Origin: Chitinophagales bacterium
GTDB taxonomy: Bacteria; Bacteroidota; Bacteroidia; Chitinophagales; Saprospiraceae
Reading direction: 5' to 3'
Assembly: GCA_013297575.1 (NCBI GenBank)
Contig: JAAFHO010000037.1
Location: forward strand, 1 to 17,761
DNA length: 17,761 nucleotides
Shown here: positions 14,442-17,761 of the stretch, piece after piece
Layout of the letters: each line of letters begins with the position of its first letter
Position numbering within the stretch: position 1 is the first letter of the stretch
Program-made: the position numbers and the translations under genes
Notes under the pieces: generated by a model
Told to the model about the DNA's origin: nothing
What the model saw: only the letters and a program-made list of their open reading frames with translations
The model's database searches: none

Positions 14442-14450
14442 CCTTTTTTA

Positions 14451-16208
14451 ATGTCCACTTTTCAAGATTTGGGGCTCAACCCCGAACTCCTCAAAGGTAT
14501 TTCTAGCCTAGGCTTTGAAACACCTACACCTGTCCAAGAACAAGTTATTCCTCGTGCATTGGAAGGCGATCATGATTTGATCGCTCTTGCCCAGACAGGT
14601 ACCGGCAAAACAGCCGCTTTTGGCTTGCCCCTCTTACAACGTATTGACCCAAATGCTAAAGGCATTCAAGGGCTTATCCTATGTCCTACCCGCGAACTGT
14701 GCGTTCAGGTAGCCAGTGATTTGGTCAATTATTCTAAATTCGCACACCAATACAAAGTAGTTGCCGTTTACGGTGGCGCAGGTATTACAGGCCAAATCGC
14801 ACAGATCAAGGCCGGTGCACAAATTATTGTCGCTACGCCAGGCCGATTGGTCGATTTGATCGAACGCCGCGCAGCAAAATTGGAAAATGTTGCTCGTATT
14901 GTACTCGACGAAGCCGACGAAATGCTCAATATGGGCTTTCAGGAATCGCTCGATACGATCCTCGGTGCCGCTACCGATCGCAAATCTATTTGGTTGTTCT
15001 CCGCTACTATGCCCGACGAGGTGCGTCGTATCGCGAGCAGTTATATGAACAAACCAGAGGAAATCCGTATTGGTGGCCGCAATGAAACCAACCAAAACAT
15101 TAGCCACCAATATTATCTTTGCCGCGCCGATGACCGCTATGATGCCCTCAAACGCGTAGTAGATGCTAATCCGGGTATCTATGGCCTTATTTTCTGCCGT
15201 ACCAAAAACGATACCAAGGAAGTAGCCGAACAGATGATCCGCGATGGTTATAATGCCGATGCCTTGCACGGTGATTTGGCGCAAAGCGACCGCGACCGCG
15301 TCATGAACCGTTTCCGCGGACGCAACCTACAACTCTTGATCGCAACCGACGTGGCAGCACGTGGTATCGACGTGAGCGAAATTAGCCACGTTATCAACTA
15401 CGGTATGCCCGATGAACCTGAAATCTATACCCACCGCTCTGGCCGTACAGGTCGTGCCGGTAATACGGGTATCAGTATCAGTATCGTTACGCCTAAGTTC
15501 GAGGAGAAGATTATGCAGATTGCGCGCAAAACGAAAGCAAATTTTGAGCGCTTGCCGATCCCAACGGGCGTAGAAGTATGCGAAAAGCAACTGTTTCATA
15601 TCATTCACGGTATTCATACCCAAGAAGTAAGCGAAGCAGAAATTGAGCCTTATATGCCTAAGATCTACGAAGAACTCAAAGATCTTACTAAGGAAGAACT
15701 CATTAAGCGTTTTGCGAGTGTTGAATTCAACCGTTTCTTGGCTTATTACCGCAGCGCACGCGATATTAATATCGGAGCAAAATCGGGTAAACGCCGCGAA
15801 GGTGAAGCAGGCGGAGATGGTTTTGCCCGCGACCGCGAACGCAGTGGATTGGTACGTTTGTTTGCCAATATCGGCGATATGGACGGTGTTACCAAAAAAG
15901 AATTCCTTAGCTTGCTTACAGGCGAATTTAAAGTACCAGGCTCTGCTATCGGTACAATAGATGTCAACCGCGCTTATATGCACTTCGATATTGGTCAAGA
16001 TTTCGTGCAAACCGTTCGTTTTGGCTTAGAAGAATTTACGATTAATGGCCGTCGCGTACGCGTAGACGAGGCTTCTGCCCGCTCTGGCGGTGGTGGTGGC
16101 GGTGGTGACCGTGATCGGAAATTTGGCAAAAGCTCTGGCGGTGGCGGCGGTGATCGCGATAAAGGCTCAAAATGGGGCGGCAAACCAGACCACAAACGTA
16201 GAAGGTAG
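14451..16208 (+). CDS. deaD: DEAD-box RNA helicase with DbpA-type RNA-binding domain
   Basis: The product is an ATP-dependent RNA helicase of the DeaD/CsdA/DbpA group, which acts in ribosome assembly and cold adaptation. The 585 residues carry the Q motif (TPTPVQEQ, 24-31), motif I AQTGTGKT (47-54), Ia PTREL, Ib TPGR, II DEAD (153-156), III SAT (184-186), V ATDVAARGID (298-307) and VI HRSGRTGR (328-335). A DbpA-type RNA-binding domain spans about 464-540 (GLVRLFANIGDMDGVTKKEF). A Gly/Arg/Lys-rich tail ends HKRRR. I take ATG 14451 (MSTFQDLGLNPELLKGI), which fits the family start; a GTG at 14400 would add 17 residues inside the hairpin leader. The symbol denotes class. Confidence 0.95.
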   Translation: MSTFQDLGLNPELLKGISSLGFETPTPVQEQVIPRALEGDHDLIALAQTGTGKTAAFGLPLLQRIDPNAKGIQGLILCPTRELCVQVASDLVNYSKFAHQYKVVAVYGGAGITGQIAQIKAGAQIIVATPGRLVDLIERRAAKLENVARIVLDEADEMLNMGFQESLDTILGAATDRKSIWLFSATMPDEVRRIASSYMNKPEEIRIGGRNETNQNISHQYYLCRADDRYDALKRVVDANPGIYGLIFCRTKNDTKEVAEQMIRDGYNADALHGDLAQSDRDRVMNRFRGRNLQLLIATDVAARGIDVSEISHVINYGMPDEPEIYTHRSGRTGRAGNTGISISIVTPKFEEKIMQIARKTKANFERLPIPTGVEVCEKQLFHIIHGIHTQEVSEAEIEPYMPKIYEELKDLTKEELIKRFASVEFNRFLAYYRSARDINIGAKSGKRREGEAGGDGFARDRERSGLVRLFANIGDMDGVTKKEFLSLLTGEFKVPGSAIGTIDVNRAYMHFDIGQDFVQTVRFGLEEFTINGRRVRVDEASARSGGGGGGGDRDRKFGKSSGGGGGDRDKGSKWGGKPDHKRRR

Positions 16209-16235
16209 TATTTATTATTACCTCATATAAATATT

Positions 16236-16278
16236 AAAAAGCGTGCTTGTCTTGAAAGGGATGAGCGCGCTTTTTTTT
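16236..16278 (+). terminator. Terminator of the helicase gene
   Basis: AAAAAGCGTGC (16236-16246) pairs with GCGCGCTTTTT (16265-16275) over 11 bp with one G-U pair, within a run of eight T. It starts 28 bases after the stop codon. Its loop begins with the same bases as the ribosomal-protein operon terminator. Confidence 0.85.
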
Positions 16279-16354
16279 ATATGCTTCGGATTTGGATATT
16301 TATCAACTTTGTAGGAATATTGCACCATTATTTTATTTCTTAAACTACAAATAT

Positions 16355-17035
16355 ATGATGCAAAAAGCAATCAAAATTGCCGGGCTGACCCTTTTAGTCG
16401 CCATTTTCTCTACTGCGTGCAACCGTTTTTATAAAAATCCTGAATTTGCACGAAAAACCGCCGACCACAAAACAATTGCCATTCTACCGTATCAGATCGT
16501 GATTACGGGGCGATTACCGAAGGAAATGACACCTGAAGTGAAAGAAAAAATTGAAACGGCAGAAAGTATTGGTTTTCAACGTAATTATTACAGCCAAATC
16601 CATACAGTAGGCACACGAAGACACCCGTTGTCGGTCATCGTACAGCCTATAGAGCGTACCAATCAGTTGCTGACGGATAAGGGTATTACGCCCACAGCCA
16701 GTTGGGACAAAGACCCGCAAGAATTGGCAAAAATACTGGGCGTAGATGCTGTTATTCGCAATAAAGCCATTAAAGTCCGTTATTTGTCTGATCTGGAATC
16801 TTTAGGTATTGATTTAGGGACATTCGTATTATCCGGTATATTAGGTGTACCCGTTTTTGGACTTACCCGAACCAACGAAGTAGAAGTCACTTCTAACATT
16901 ATTGCCGCTAATACTGGAGAAAACCTGTTTTCGGGTCGCGATGAATTGCGTGTGGACTGGTCGCGCCCTGCCAACGAAGCAATTGAGCAAATTAATAGAC
17001 GGATTGTGCGTCGGTTTCCGTACGTAAAAAAGTAA
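16355..17035 (+). CDS. Predicted lipoprotein of about 226 residues
   Basis: The protein begins MMQKAIKIAGLTLLVAIFSTACNRFYKNP, a clear lipoprotein signal with the lipobox Cys at residue 22. The mature part opens with KTIAILPYQIVITGRLP. It then has a domain with DPQELAKILGVDAVIRNKAIKVRYLSD and VEVTSNIIAANTGENLFSGRDELRVDW. An opening IAxLPF-like strand followed by a helix and GVDAVI is seen in the LpoB/CsgG/GNA1162-like group of envelope lipoproteins, so a similar fold is possible, but I cannot confirm it. The reading frame extends upstream to a TTG at 16292, but the start at ATG 16355 (or 16358) is needed for the signal peptide. It stands alone, after the helicase terminator and before leuS. 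Confidence 0.8.
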   Translation: MMQKAIKIAGLTLLVAIFSTACNRFYKNPEFARKTADHKTIAILPYQIVITGRLPKEMTPEVKEKIETAESIGFQRNYYSQIHTVGTRRHPLSVIVQPIERTNQLLTDKGITPTASWDKDPQELAKILGVDAVIRNKAIKVRYLSDLESLGIDLGTFVLSGILGVPVFGLTRTNEVEVTSNIIAANTGENLFSGRDELRVDWSRPANEAIEQINRRIVRRFPYVKK

Positions 17036-17051
17036 GGAATGATCGGTGCTT

Positions 17052-17105
17052 TTTACTAGGATCTAATGGAGGGGTATACCGCTCCTCTATTAGATCCACA
17101 GTAAA
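17052..17105. repeat. Long perfect-stem hairpin between the lipoprotein gene and leuS
   Basis: The arms at 17059-17074 and 17082-17097 pair over 16 bp with two G-U pairs around a 7-nt loop. A further 6 bp (TTTACT at 17052-17057 with AGTAAA at 17100-17105) extends the stem across a small internal loop. No T-run follows on either side, so it is not an ordinary terminator, although it could still act as a transcript end or a barrier between the two genes. Confidence 0.6.
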
Positions 17106-17152
17106 TGAGGCTAATCATCCCTCAAAAAAATCAAATAAATCCAAAGTTTTCG

Positions 17153-17160
17153 TACTTTTG
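17153..17160 (+). promoter_or_regulatory. Possible -7 box for leuS
   Basis: TACTTTTG is a full match to TAnnTTTG and ends 9 bases before the ATG at 17170. No TTTG -33 element is visible in the A-rich upstream stretch. Use of this box would give an mRNA with only a few leader bases. Confidence 0.45.
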
Positions 17161-17169
17161 CGCCCTCTT

Positions 17170-17761
17170 ATGGAATATACACCGCGATCGATCGAAAAAA
17201 AGTGGCTACAATGGTGGAAGGATAACAAAACCTATGAAGTAGCAAATGGCAGTACCAAACCTAAATATTATATCCTTGATATGTTCCCGTATCCATCGGG
17301 AGCAGGATTACATGTGGGCCACCCACTAGGCTATATCGCCTCCGATATAGTGGCCCGTTTCAAGCGTTTACAAGGTTTTAACGTACTCCATCCTATGGGT
17401 TACGACTCGTTTGGCCTGCCCGCCGAGCAATACGCTATTCAAACGGGCGTACATCCACGAGACAGCACAGAAAAGAACCTGATCCGTTACCGCGAGCAAT
17501 TGGAAAATCTTGCTTTGTCGTTCGACTGGAGCCGCGAGGTGCGTACCAGCGAACCCAACTACTATAAGTGGACACAGTGGATTTTTATGCAATTGTTCAA
17601 CCACTATTTTGATAAAAATGCGGATAAAGCATTGCCCATTAGTGGTTTAGTCGCTCATTTTGAGGCCAATGGCAACAAAGGCATATTAGCAGCTTGCGAT
17701 GATGAAACACCCGATTTTACAGCGGCCGAGTGGATTGCCATGAGCGAATATGAGCAGCAAA
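17170..17761 (+). CDS. leuS: Leucyl-tRNA synthetase, N-terminal part (cut by window edge)
   Basis: This class I synthetase charges tRNA-Leu. The 197 visible residues start MEYTPRSIEKKWLQWWKDNKTY and hold the HIGH signature in the form PYPSGAGLHVGHPLGY (residues 41-56). They continue with the conserved VLHPMGYDSFGLPAEQYAI and WSREVRTSEPNYYKWTQWIFMQL. The sequence reads to the edge without a stop; the editing domain, KMSKS motif and anticodon domain are outside. After QLFNHYFDKNADKALPI the sequence holds a stretch (SGLVAHFEANGNKGILAACDDE) that I do not recognise from the core synthetase and may be a lineage-specific insertion. The start ATG 17170 is supported by the -7 box just upstream. Confidence 0.97.
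   Translation, partial: MEYTPRSIEKKWLQWWKDNKTYEVANGSTKPKYYILDMFPYPSGAGLHVGHPLGYIASDIVARFKRLQGFNVLHPMGYDSFGLPAEQYAIQTGVHPRDSTEKNLIRYREQLENLALSFDWSREVRTSEPNYYKWTQWIFMQLFNHYFDKNADKALPISGLVAHFEANGNKGILAACDDETPDFTAAEWIAMSEYEQQ

Noticed and set aside
14400..14450. GTG start that would extend the helicase by 17 residues
   Set aside because: The extra residues fall in the hairpin leader, and the family normally starts at MSTFQDLGL.
14679..15284. 201-codon open frame on the minus strand inside the helicase gene
   Set aside because: It lies wholly antisense to the conserved helicase core. Its translation has no recognisable domain and is explained by codon use of the plus-strand gene.
15327..16010. 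227-codon open frame on the minus strand inside the helicase gene
   Set aside because: Same reason: it is antisense to helicase motifs V and VI and the RNA-binding domain, with Phe/Ala/Cys-rich translation and no start context.
16292..16354. TTG-initiated extension of the lipoprotein gene
   Set aside because: It would add 21 residues before the lipoprotein signal peptide and destroy its N-terminal position.

Overview
The window looks like part of a chromosome from a Bacteroidota bacterium, probably a Saprospiria/Chitinophagia-type lineage. The evidence is promoters of the Bacteroidota TAnnTTTG (-7) / TTTG (-33) kind, the rpmB-rpmG-DUF4295 trio, a secreted protease with a type IX secretion (T9SS) C-terminal sorting domain, almost no Shine-Dalgarno sequences, and many A/T-rich starts. 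Most of the content is housekeeping. The genes look intact, apart from the two cut by the window edges.

Layout. (1) 1-3555, minus strand: a TPR protein, tsaE (tRNA t6A biosynthesis ATPase) and a multi-pass membrane protein that runs off the left edge. A good TTTG-N20-TAACTTTG promoter precedes the TPR gene. (2) 3562-4104 minus: a Nudix hydrolase, divergent from a small lipoprotein at 4177-4623. (3) 4683-7940 plus: a bifunctional class A penicillin-binding protein followed by an O6-alkylguanine-DNA alkyltransferase. (4) 7962-10690 minus: an NtrC-type sigma-54 response regulator followed, 2 bp later, by its histidine kinase. (5) 10691-11513: an 823-bp gene-free region with a sigma-54-like promoter match and two inverted copies of a composite hairpin repeat. 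(6) 11514-13157 plus: a secreted subtilase-like protein with a Glu where the catalytic Asp is expected. (7) 13217-14193: tRNA-Arg(ACG) with a clear promoter and terminator, then L28, L33 and a DUF4295 protein. (8) 14451-16208: a DEAD-box RNA helicase with a DbpA-type RNA-binding domain and a structured leader. (9) 16355-17035: a lipoprotein. (10) 17170-17761: the 5' part of leuS.

Functionally, the centre and right side are translation-related (tRNA-Arg, L28, L33, DUF4295, RNA helicase, LeuRS, plus TsaE on the left). The left and middle carry envelope functions (PBP1A, lipoproteins, TPR protein, membrane protein, secreted protease) and a two-component regulator. No phage, CRISPR array, transposase or toxin-antitoxin gene is visible. 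The most unusual material is non-coding: the hairpin array at 10968-11240, the sigma-54-like element beside the NtrC gene, the alternative hairpins ahead of the helicase start codon, and two terminators that share a loop sequence.

All product names come from reading motifs in the translated sequence. No database search was run.
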